A stretch of 64,000 nucleotides of DNA. It comes from Ceratothoa steindachneri. Lineage: Eukaryota > Arthropoda > Malacostraca > Isopoda > Cymothoidae. The stretch lies in assembly GCA_963969495.1 (NCBI GenBank), contig OZ018324.1, positions 41,692,609-41,756,608 of the forward strand, given 5' to 3'. Shown here piece by piece: positions 42,471 to 54,194 of the stretch; within the stretch, counting starts at the first letter, position 1, and every line of letters starts with the position of its first letter. The notes beneath the pieces were generated by a model, which was given only the letters and a program-made list of their open reading frames with translations, was not told the origin of the DNA and made no database searches. A program made the translations under genes and the position numbers.

Positions 42471-43550
42471 ATCTCCTTCAGTATAAATATTCTTTATTAT
42501 TCCCTCTTAACTTTAGGATCACGATCAGTATATTAACCTTGATAATTTTGTTTAATTTCTTGGAGAAATAGGGGCAAATTAGAGCAGTTAGTTTGTTTGA
42601 TATTCCCAAATAATATTTGTTGTAGGAGTGGCGCTCGAAATCGATATTTTCTAAAGGAATTGCTTTGCTTGCTACTTCGGGTAGGTTTTAATGTTATTTT
42701 GAATTTCTAAGAATTGGCTTGAGGATTATGGACTTTAAAAGGACATCTTACAGAGCCTAGGCTAGATATTTTTATTTAATGTCGAATACAGCTGCATATA
42801 GCTTTTTCTTTCCTGATTACCTAAAAACACTTATCTCCTTCAGTATAAATATTCTTTATTATTCCCTCTCAACTTTAGGATCACGACCAGTATATTAACC
42901 TTGATTATTTTGTTTAATTTCTTAGAGAAATAGGGGCAAATTAGAGCAGTTAGTTTGTTTGGTATTCCCAAATAATATTTGTTGTAGGAGTGGCGCTCGA
43001 AATCGATATTTTCTAAAGGAATTGCTTTGCTTGCTACTTCGGGTAGGTTTTAATGTTATTTTGAATTTCTAAGAATTGGCTTGAGGATTATGGACTTTAA
43101 AAGGACATCTTACAGAGCCTAGGCTAGATATTTTTATTTAATGTCGAATACAGCTGCATATAGCTTTTTCTTTCCTGATTACCTAAAAACACTTATCTCC
43201 TTCAGTATAAATATTCTTTATTATTCCCTCTCAACTTTAGGATCACGACCAGTATATTAACCTTGATTATTTTGTTTAATTTCTTAGAGAAATAGGGGCA
43301 AATTAGAGCAGTTAGTTTGTTTGGTATTCCCAAATAATATTTGTTGTAGGAGTGGCGCTCGAAATCGATATTTTCTAAAGGAATTGCTTTGCTTGCTACT
43401 TCGGGTAGGTTTTAATGTTATTTTGAATTTCTAAGAATTGGCTTGAGGATTATGGACTTTAAAAGGACATCTTACAGAGCCTAGGCTAGATATTTTTATT
43501 TAATGTCAAATACAGCTGAATATAGCTTTTTCTTTCCTGATTACCTAAAA
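42471..43550. repeat. Tandem triplication, 362-bp unit
   Basis: The marker ATCTCCTTCAGTATAAATAT occurs at 42471, 42833 and 43195, so the period is exactly 362. The units are nearly identical by eye, with a few substitutions (for example GATCACGATC/GATCACGACC, and GTCGAATACAGCTGC/GTCAAATACAGCTGA in the last unit). Each unit includes GTGGCGCTCGAAATCGATAT. No open frame of note is carried. The last copy ends about 300 bases before the putative terminal exon. Confidence 0.95.
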
Positions 43551-43852
43551 CACCCGAACAACGCCATAAAGGTAATGCAACTTACTATTTTTTTAACCTA
43601 ATGAACTTTTGGTGTAATTCTTCTCATACAAGACCGTCCTTATCTGTAGTATGACGAATAAGCTTAGATTGAACTTTATCTTAGGCGGCTAAGGAAGGAT
43701 CCTTAATTGTACAGGAAAACTGAAAAACTTTATTTAGGGCCGTGAAAAATGCTTGCATATGTTGACATCAGCACAACTGTGAGTTATCCAGTGACTTACA
43801 TTCGATGTTATTCATCTCCACAGGTAATGTTTACCTGCTGTATCTATTTCAG

Positions 43853-43987
43853 CTTCTAGCAATGGACTTTGGTGTTGCTGCAGTACCTGCTGTAATGAAA
43901 GGAAAATTACCGGTTAAATTACATAGTGTAAATGCCATTGGCGATAGAAAAAGTAACCATTCTGATGAAGACTCCGATGACACTTAA
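43853..43987 (+). CDS. Putative terminal coding exon, 44 residues, acidic C-terminus
   Basis: A pyrimidine-rich tract and acceptor (TGCTGTATCTATTTCAG) end at 43852. The exon then reads LLAMDFGVAAVPAVMKGKLP, a middle part with VKLHSVNAIGDRKSN, and HSDEDSDDT before TAA at 43985-43987. AATAAA follows ten bases later (43997-44002). The combination of acceptor, protein-like sequence, stop and close polyadenylation signal is typical of a last exon. It would need a phase-0 upstream exon, so it does not join directly to the phase-1 exon at 32537 without others between. The family is not recognised; a processed fragment is an alternative. Confidence 0.42.
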   Translation, partial: LLAMDFGVAAVPAVMKGKLPVKLHSVNAIGDRKSNHSDEDSDDT

Positions 43988-43996
43988 ATAATACTC

Positions 43997-44002
43997 AATA
44001 AA
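43997..44002 (+). terminator. Polyadenylation signal AATAAA
   Basis: A canonical hexamer ten bases after the stop of the putative terminal exon. Confidence 0.4.
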
Positions 44003-46910
<2,908 letters not shown>

Positions 46911-46980
46911 AAATACAAGTTCTGCAGGAGTTACAAGGAGTTACAAGGAAAAGAATTACCTCAAAGGCCTTGCGGCCCGT

Positions 46981-47280
46981 GTCGAGGAGGCACTTTTTGT
47001 GGTTTCGATTCTTAGCACATACTAATTACTTGCTATGAGATCAAGTTTTCAAGTATAATTTGTCAAGTCTACTCTTGAACTGTTCGACACTGCTACTGTC
47101 AACAACTCCCGCTGGTAGTTTATTCCATGTGTCGAGGAGGCACTTTTCGCGGTTTCGATTCTTAGCACATACTAATTACTTGCTATGAGATCAAGTTTTC
47201 AAGTATAATTTGTCAAGTCTACTCTTGAACTGTTCGACACGGCTACTCTCAACAACTCCCGCTGGTAGTTTATTCCATGT
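46981..47280 (-). repeat. 150-bp tandem duplication in the CR1-like copy A 3' region
   Basis: GTCGAGGAGGCACTTTT occurs at 46981 and 47131 with the following 150 bases almost identical in both (a handful of differences). It covers the end of ORF2 and repeats it once beyond the stop. Confidence 0.95.
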
Positions 47281-47680
47281 GTCGCAAATGTCATATGTGA
47301 ATGACTTACCCACCGGAATGGTATTGAATCTGGGCAGCTCCACCTCCCATCCATGATTTCGAGTCATATTTCGGTGGAGGGTAAAGAACTTGGTGGAGTT
47401 GACATTTTCAAATCTTTTCAAGATTTTAAAAGTCTCTATTAGATGACTGTGCAGTCTTCGAGTCTCTAACGAATAGAGATTGAGCTCTCGCAGTCATTCT
47501 TGGTATGTCTTGTTCCTTAGCGATGGGATCAGTTTCGTGGCACTGGCTTGCACCTTTTCCAGACGATCAATGTCTTTTCGATAATGAGGAGACCAGAACT
47601 GAACAGCGTAGTCTAGGTGAGGCATCACCAGAGAGTTGTACAAAGGCAAAACAACCTCTTCGGTAGTTTCATGCGGTGCC
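47191..47680 (-). pseudogene. CR1-like ORF2 copy A, C-terminal region
   Basis: After the deletion the frame continues HETTEEVVLPLYNSLVMPHL (about 47670), then DYAVQFWSPHYRKDIDRLEK and ATKLIPSLRNKTYQE. The second part (47191-47421) has NVNSTKFFTLHRNMTRNHGW and FTYDICDTWNKLPAGVVESS. This C-terminal region follows the RT thumb in CR1-like LINEs; its role is not defined. Close to two-thirds of the residues match the homologous part of copy B at 62450-62796 by eye. Confidence 0.85.
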
Positions 47681-47699
47681 ACGGTCCCCCTTTTTGTGG

Positions 47700-49242
47700 A
47701 TCGGGGTGACATTGGCCATACGCCAGTCTACAGGTACTTCGCCACTGTCGATCGATGAGTTCAAGAGATCTCAGAAAGATGAGGGTTCACCTGATCTTTC
47801 ACCTCACGCAGCACTCTTGGCAAGAAGCCGTCAGGACCCGGAGATTTATACGTATTTAACTGACCTAGCCTCCTAGAAACCTCTTTGGAAGTTGTAGTTA
47901 TTGCTTCTATTGATTCTAACTCACGATCTATCACTATCGGCGGTCTGGGTATCTCTCCGCCCCTTTCTATCGTGAAAATCGAGGAGAAATAGTCATTGAG
48001 TATGCCAGCTATTTCATCATCTGAATCCTGGAGAACGCCGTTTGCGTCGTCCTTCAGGGGTCTGATGCGTTGGTGTACTGGTGTTCGGCTGTTCACGTAC
48101 GCGAAGAAATCCTTGGGACTCTCTTTGGAGAGAGAGGCTACACGAATTTCTTCGTTATGCTTAGCCGTACGCACTAGTGCCTTAACCGTTCTACTATGGG
48201 TCACATAGGCTTCATGGTGCAACGCACTACTATTTCTCTTCCATGCTCTGTGTGCTGTCTTTCTAGCTTTAATAGCACTAGCGATTTCATGAGAAAACCA
48301 CCTAGGCTGAATGCTCGCTAGACTGACAGCCTTCGTGGGAACACACTCGGCCTGGCGATCCAGAAAACGATTCTTGAAGTCGTTCCATTTGGAATTCGTC
48401 CCGCCTTCGTTAGTTGGTTGCATCTGGCCAAGTGCCCCCCAAAACCCATCGAAGTCTGCATGTCTGGGATCCAATTTAAGTGCTCGTTCATTAGTACCTT
48501 GCGTATAGGGGGCACGGACTCCAACCCTTACCATGTTATGGTCACTACCACCTAGGCATTCATCCACTGACAGGTCAGAGACGAGGTCATCTTCAGTGGT
48601 CAATACTAGATCTAGAACGTTGCCCCCTCGGGTAGGCTCACAAACCCACTGATACAGAAAGTTTCTGTCAGCAAAGTCTACAAGCCGAGATGCCTTTCCG
48701 TCGCCCGATCAGTCACTTCAGTTGACTCGGCAATTGAAGTCCCCTACCAGCAGCGAGGGAGGGCCGTCTAAGAGACTGGACAGTTTTTGGTACAGGTCTA
48801 TATCAACCTTTACCGTCCGATGTGGAAATCGATAGGCCACTATGAACCTGTACATTGTATTGTCCACTTTGATGTCGACTCCTAGCACCTCATGCTCTGG
48901 GACAGTTCTGCATGCGATTGGAGATAGATGGACCCGTACATACAACAGAACTCCACCACCTTCTCGTTCAGCGCGATCCTTATGGAAAGTCGCGTAACCG
49001 GGTACTCCAAACTAACCTATGAAGTCCCTGGTGTCTGCACGAATCCACGATTCCGTGAAGGCCACTATGTCAAGCTTCTCTGATGACATCAGTGCTCTAA
49101 GCTCGCAGAACTTGTTCCTTAATAGAAGAACTCTTAGGGGGCGTCCGCTAAACCCTACTGCCCCCTTCACTTCTTCGTTTCCCGACGGTTCGTCGTGCGT
49201 TTTCCCCTCCGAAGCTTTATTCGGAGGCTGACCATCACCCAC
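47700..49242 (-). pseudogene. CR1-like ORF2 copy A, endonuclease, linker and RT start
   Basis: One minus-strand frame runs from 49242 to about 47761 with only three stops (near 49012, 48718 and 48709). APE blocks: IVAFTESWIRAD, REGGGVLLYVRVHL, PPSLLVGDFNCRVN, GNVLDLVLTTEDDLVSDLSV and GGSDHNMVRVGVR; the SDH catalytic block is intact. The linker includes PRWFSHEIASAIKARKTAHR and KESPKDFFAYVNSR. RT begins with SRRLGQLNTYKSPGPDGFLP and, after a frameshift, VPVDWRMANVTPIHKKGDRG near 47690-47740. There the sequence breaks off and joins the C-terminal part, so the catalytic palm is absent. Confidence 0.85.
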
Positions 49243-49373
49243 TTCCGCTCCTCCTCTGTATCGACGGAAGGATTGGGTGTTGGGTGCTCGACCTCGGCTG
49301 CCGAGGGTGCTACTTCGTGGGATTCTCCCACTCGGGCCTCAGTCATCCTTCCCCCTACATCGGACTTCTTTAC

Positions 49374-49680
49374 CTAATATAAACCACGGCAGATGAGTTC
49401 ACGCAGCACACTTCTTCCACGGACAGAGAGATGAGTGCCATCCTCATTAAACAGCCCTGACGAACCGTAGAATTTGTTGAAAGGGTTGACGAAACATAAG
49501 CCCATTCCTGATAGGATTTCCCTTAACCTCCAATTTATGCTCAGAGCCTTTTGGTTGGTCAAGGCACCCCTGGAGCGTCTCTGTCTAACGATTAAACTGA
49601 TGAAGTTAGGGGAGGAGATTATTCACTTTAACGATACCTTTGAGTTCGTAAGTATTTGGAGAATAACGGTAAATGTCTCC
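49374..49680 (-). pseudogene. CR1-like ORF1 C-terminal end, SGNH-hydrolase (esterase) type
   Basis: ORF1 of CR1-type LINEs often carries an SGNH/GDSL esterase domain whose role in transposition is not settled. Here the C-terminal part is readable: FISLIVRQRRSRGALTNQKA, INWRLREILSGMGLCFVNPF and GLFNEDGTHLSVRGRSVLRE. The Asp and His in DGTHLS are the expected catalytic pair. The upstream part, with the Ser block, is interrupted by a stop near 49618 and is not recognised beyond. The stop is at 49374, about 130 bases before the first ORF2 protein sequence. Confidence 0.62.
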
Positions 49681-49969
49681 TTCTTCTGACGATGTTCGCA
49701 CTTTGCCCGGTCGTCCGAGGTTACCGAATGTGGAGGGTAATCCTACACCAGTGTCCTGATATAATGATCCTAGGCCGGATCGCCTAAGCGAGTCAAACTG
49801 TGACTCAAATCAGAATTCTTCTCCTCGAAGTGTCCGTTCCAATTATTGACACCTAGAATGGGTAGCCAAAAATGATTTCCTAGCTGTGTCGAGGGTAATC
49901 TGCAGAGGGAGGTCCTGTGTAACCTCTGACTTTGAAGGGAAGGTGGGGGGGGGGGGGTCTGCGAGAAGT

Positions 49970-50737
49970 TTAGCACCTACAAGTACCGTGACGGCAACAA
50001 AAAATTCCCTGAATTTCCTCCTTGCAACGCGCGAACTGTTTCCTTTGTGGGACTAGCTCCACACACAACGTAGGTCCAAGATGTTCTGCTCGACTCCAAG
50101 GAGAATTTCCTCTTTATTTCCCTCAAGAGCTAAAATCGAGAGAGAACACCGGATTCTCATAAAATTCTTATCGTCGCGCGAAAAACCTTTCGTCTGCCGC
50201 CAGGCAGACTAGATCTAATCAAATGGCGACCTAAAAACATTCATTCATTCTTCCCTCTTAATAGAACGTTGGTTTCTGGCAAAATGCTGTTGTGTCCAAA
50301 TTGGCCGAACCCAAGGGTGTATGTAAATGATATGCATAGTTTATTGACTTTACGAAGACGGACGTTTCCTCGATAAGTGAGTGATATTGTGGTATCTATA
50401 AACATACAAATGAGGTTGTAATTTGGGTTGGTTTGAAAAGTTTTTTTGCAACGAAGGCGTGCACTAGGTTAAAAGCTGACCAGAGTGAGCAGTTTGATAT
50501 ATGTGTTTTAAGAAAGTATGAATTGACATTGGTTAGAAGCGGCAGAATACAATATTTTTATGAGTGGTTACGTTTCAAGGATGATCAGAGTGCTCGTGAA
50601 TTTTAAGGGGTTAGGAATATATTAGTCTCAAATATATCGCAATTTTGATACAGGTGAAAGATCTAGAGTAAGAACAGTGGTAAGCGGCAATTTTGAGAGG
50701 GATATCAGCTAAAATGGGTTTAAAAAAGCTAATATAA
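49970..50737. other. No supported gene
   Basis: GC-moderate to about 50250, then AT-rich. No domain or repeat recognised. A poly-G/C run lies at about 49946-49957. Confidence 0.55.
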
Positions 50738-50805
50738 GGGATCTTCTCTCTTATTATGGCGCAATTTCGTCTACTAAGCCAGATGGCTGAACGGCCGGCT
50801 GAGGA
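50738..50805 (+). repeat. Left arm of a long-range inverted repeat
   Basis: The core TTATTATGGCGCAATTTCG... through CCAGATGGCT to GCCGG matches, in inverted orientation, 52728-52797, with about 3 mismatches over 47 bases. The arms enclose 1.9 kb that includes LTR-like DNA. An ATG in the core (50756) opens a 30-codon frame starting MAQFRLLSQMA. Confidence 0.85.
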
Positions 50806-50984
50806 GAATGAACGGCCTTTCTTATGCGCGGGAATCGAGGTGACGTAGAAAAGCCTCCTGACGATATACTATATATCTATTCTTTGTGAGGATTATTCTA
50901 TATTCGAGTGCGGGGTTTAATCAGATGGCCGAGTATGACTCTACGTTAATAAATAGGTCAGGAGAGGGCTTATTTATCTTCAAT

Positions 50985-52132
50985 ATACTTAAGAAGTGGA
51001 ACAGAGCCCAAGGATAAATAATATTGCAAGCATTAATAAACTAGAATTTTATTAATTAATCTAACAAAACAACACATGGAAAATATTTACATGACCGGGG
51101 AATAAAATGGGAGATACACATGAAATGAAAAAGGTCATAGGATAAATTTGACTAGGCGATGGATTAAGATTTTGGAGGGATTTAAATGACAAAACAAACA
51201 AGAAGGGAAAGGAGTCGGCTAAATCCGTGTTAAAGCACGGAGTTACGTTAGCACAAAGTTAAATAGTTAAATGCAATTCGTAGCTTACGTATTTATAAAG
51301 TCGTCGTGGAGATGAAGGCGATTTGAAGGAAAGGCTTCGGTCCAACTGGCAATTCTCTTCCCAGGAGGAGGGGTTTTTAGGGGGGTCGTCCTTAACGAGG
51401 GGGGGAGGACAGACTTCGAGGAGTGGGAGCGAAGTGGGGCTCGGAAGTACGAGCGATCCTTGAGACAGGATATCGCAGATGTTCTGGATGAACAATTGAG
51501 GTTATTGGTGTAACCAAGCGTTCTCTTGAAGAACGTCAAAAGGGGGGGGAATTAAATTACCACTGACGTGATATCAGGGGAGCGAGAACCGTTTCTTGTC
51601 GAACGGGCTCAAAGAACAATGACTGTTCTAAAGTTGTTCTCTTCTGAACAATTGAACAACAGGGGCGGGTCTGTTGACTTGGCGTCTCGAAGGGCACGAA
51701 CGCTGGCACTCAAGAATATTGTCCTCTTCTGGACAATAAGGGGGTTCCTAGGTGCACAACGGAGACCGGATCGGCGTGAAGCCTGGCGAAGATAATCGGG
51801 ATCTGATTCAAACGCGGAATTCTATTGCATAAATAGCCGTAAAAAGGCCCTCGGGGTTGGGGACAATGGGAGACTTCCGTGGAATGTCCAGCTAGTGCTT
51901 GGAACAACCTTATCTTCCCATAAGCCTAATTCAATCTGGCCAGATCGACGCCTGCAGGCAAATGGGGGATTGAACCTCCTTGATTAAACTTGGAGCGTGG
52001 GAAGATAATCGGGAAATGTTGGGCGATAAAGGCGCCATGCTACTCTCTTCTCGCAGGATGCACGTATGAAGAATGAGTTTCAACATGTGATAGAAGCAAG
52101 GCGCGGCCGCTTTAGGCAATTCTATCACACGA
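50985..52132 (-). repeat. LTR-like block, minus orientation
   Basis: Higher GC than its surroundings. Read on the minus strand it starts TGTGATAGAATTGCC (52132 downward), has a TATA-like CTTTATAAATACG near 51297 and an AATAAAATTC signal near 51045. The length of about 1.1 kb would be long but possible for a gypsy LTR. No second copy, clear target duplication or coding sequence was found, so an unrelated repeat or gene part is possible. Confidence 0.35.
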
Positions 52133-52644
52133 GGGATGGGATCATTCGTATGTTAAAAGTATTTAGGGGGTTAAGGGGGCGAATAAGAGGAAAAAAAAGA
52201 AATAAAAGCTAAGGAAAGTAAAAATATTAGAAGCTAAACATTATTTAATAGATAAAACTTTACAATGTCTTTGTAAGTTTGAGCAACTAACTCTTTTCCT
52301 TTATTTCGTTGCATGCATAAAAATTCGCAGATATAGGAGTCGATCAGAGAACGAGCGGTTCGACATTCTTTTTTATTCCCCAATTTTGCCTTGGTTCAAA
52401 GTGATCCGATTTTGTTTGTGTGGGCATCTGTTTATGGATCGTTAAAGTTCTGTGAGTAGTTAGCAGTCAAATGTTTATAACTCATCTCTGGCAAGAAGTA
52501 ATTATAGATAATAATGTTTCTGCCGATCTATCAGGAACTGCAAACACAAAACACTCGCACATTTCCCGGCAAATCCCTCTGAAAACCCACTACACTGGTA
52601 AAATCTTCCCGACATTGTTCTTTCTCTAGCAAGTTCGTGAGTTG

Positions 52645-52797
52645 TCATTTTATAAGGGCGAAAACAATTGTTATGCTTCCAATAAAACAAAGGATATCGT
52701 AACACCAAAGATATCGCAGTCTAATCACTCGAGTAACCGGCTGTTTAGCCATCTGGCTTAGGAGACGAAATTGCGCCATAATAAAGAAAAGATTCCA
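52645..52797 (-). other. Right arm of the inverted repeat with a small open frame
   Basis: The arm is 52728-52797. On the minus strand its ATG (52779) opens a 44-codon frame, MAQFRLLSQMAKQPVTRVIR and onward, ending in a hydrophobic stretch (CFIGSITIVFALIK) before TGA near 52645. The other arm encodes the same first eleven residues and then differs. It could be an old duplicated exon or the terminal sequence of a repeat. No family recognised. Confidence 0.3.
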
Positions 52798-52823
52798 TGT
52801 AAGGAATAAATTAGTGAGACTTA

Positions 52824-53739
52824 CGGGGGTGGTCAATAAGTTTTGCAATTCGGATATAAGGAAACGAGATATGAGGAAAAGTGTTTCATTATTTTTCAAT
52901 ATAACTACCCTCGACTTCAATGAACTTGCGCCACTTGTCCCTGAGTCTTCGAATTCCCAACAACCAGAAATCTCCCAATGGCTGTTCAATCCACTTCTAG
53001 ACTGCGAGCTTGACATCTTCATAATCCCCAAACCAGCGTCCATGCAGTGCAGCCTTGAGCTGGCGGAATAAAATGTAGTCGCTAGATGCCAGATCTGGAC
53101 TGTAAGGGGGATAGTTGAGCTCCTCGAATCCGCACTCGCGCAGGGCAGCTTGTGCAACTCTGGCCTTGTAGACTTTGACGACGTTGAAGTCGATCATGGG
53201 TCGTCAGGTTTCTAGGCACCCAACGGGCAGAGACCTTGGTCATGACCAAATTGTCGTGGATGATGTTGATAACACTTCCATGTGATATTCCAAGTTCTCG
53301 CTCGATTTCTTTGCCCTTCACCCGTCGATTTTCGATCATCCTCTCCACATGGGCCACATTGTCCTTGTTGGTCACGTCTGACGGGGGTCATATTCGAATA
53401 GACTCACGACCATGGCGGAACTCCCTATTCCAGCGAGCAATGGTTGTATAGGAAGGGGCGGTGTGGGTGTACACTGCAACCATGCGTTCATGGATCTCTT
53501 TTGCCTTCTTGTCTTCCTTGGTCAAAAATTTGTTCACTGCGCGGTGCTCAATCTTCTCCACTGTTGAAAAATTTGTGACTGACGATCTGCGATCAGCTAC
53601 TGCTTCTTAAATAGACGAGGCAGGAGCGTGCGGCTGTAGGTCCTGACTTGTCATAACTTATCCTAACACCCCCACATACAGCCATCCCCCTTCCTCTGTT
53701 TTGCCCTAACGATTCGCAAAACCTATTGACCGCCCCTCC
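52824..53739 (-). mobile_element. mariner copy B, internal deletion derivative
   Basis: Left end CGGGGGTGGTCAATAAGTTTTGC; right end on the minus strand GGAGGGGCGGTCAATAGG. TA flanks both (52822-52823 and 53740-53741). It is the same family and orientation as copy A at 4865-6172, but about 370 bases are missing in the middle (corresponding to 5216-5585 of copy A), joined at a short GAC/AAC similarity. The lost part carries the first two catalytic Asp. Confidence 0.92.
52906..53567 (-). pseudogene. mariner transposase remnant, copy B
   Basis: The start codon position reads GTG instead of ATG (copy A has ATG). The N-terminal half is fairly well kept: PSYTTIARWNREFRHGRES, then ENRRVKGKEIERELGISHGS and VINIIHDNLVMTKVSARWVP. 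After QRRQS the deletion joins to the part with QAALRECGFEELNYPPYS and PDLASSDYILFRQLKAALHG, in a shifted frame. The third catalytic Asp (ASSDYILF) is present; the first two are deleted. It can only have been mobilised by another copy. Confidence 0.88.
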
Positions 53740-53741
53740 TA

Positions 53742-54194
53742 TATACAATGCATATAATACGAATGAAGACATGACAAATTTTATTAGACAAGGTTTTGCG
53801 GTTATATGAGCATTTAAAAGGGTACGCTGGTGATGAATATTTATCTTCTTCTCTCTCGCTTTCTCTCTCTATCTTTCTCTCATCTATTCTGTCTCTCAAC
53901 CAAGGTGAGCTTGTAGTCTCCAGGATCGCTCAGGCAGTGTGGCTGTGCGGGAAGGGTAGAAGCCCTCTGTCGTCATCCCCCATATCATCCTTTTGTTGTT
54001 CTTGCACTATATTCTGTTATGAATGTTTAGAAGTATAGTTACTGTGTGAACACTACATAGTAAAATTATGCCTTCCAAAACATAATAGAACGGGAAGTAA
54101 TCAAGGTTTAGTTCTCCTTCTCTGGTTTTTGTATCAGCTTTCATTATTTTAAATTTAGGGAAGTGTGACATATTCGCTTGATGATATTTTCATC
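53742..54194. other. Spacer before the minisatellite
   Basis: Unique-looking DNA with a CT-rich run at about 53848-53900. No gene recognised. Confidence 0.6.

Larger units (their letters stand above)
46910..49960 (-). mobile_element. CR1-like LINE copy A, minus strand, RT core deleted
   Basis: Minus-strand order: ORF1 end (SGNH-type block), ORF2 with APE endonuclease, linker, start of RT, a deletion, then the RT C-terminal region, 3' end and (CT)n tail. The 3' end contains tandem CCTTGTAACTCCTTGTAACTC before the tail; copy B at 61.5-63.1 kb has the equivalent CCTTGTTACTCCTTGTTACTC. That shared terminus and matching protein wording place both in one family. The 5' limit is uncertain (about 49750-49960). 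Confidence 0.82.

Noticed and set aside
42471..43550. Regular direct repeats as a CRISPR array
   Set aside because: Contiguous 362-bp units without spacers in an animal genome; the same applies to the 46-bp and 50-bp arrays.
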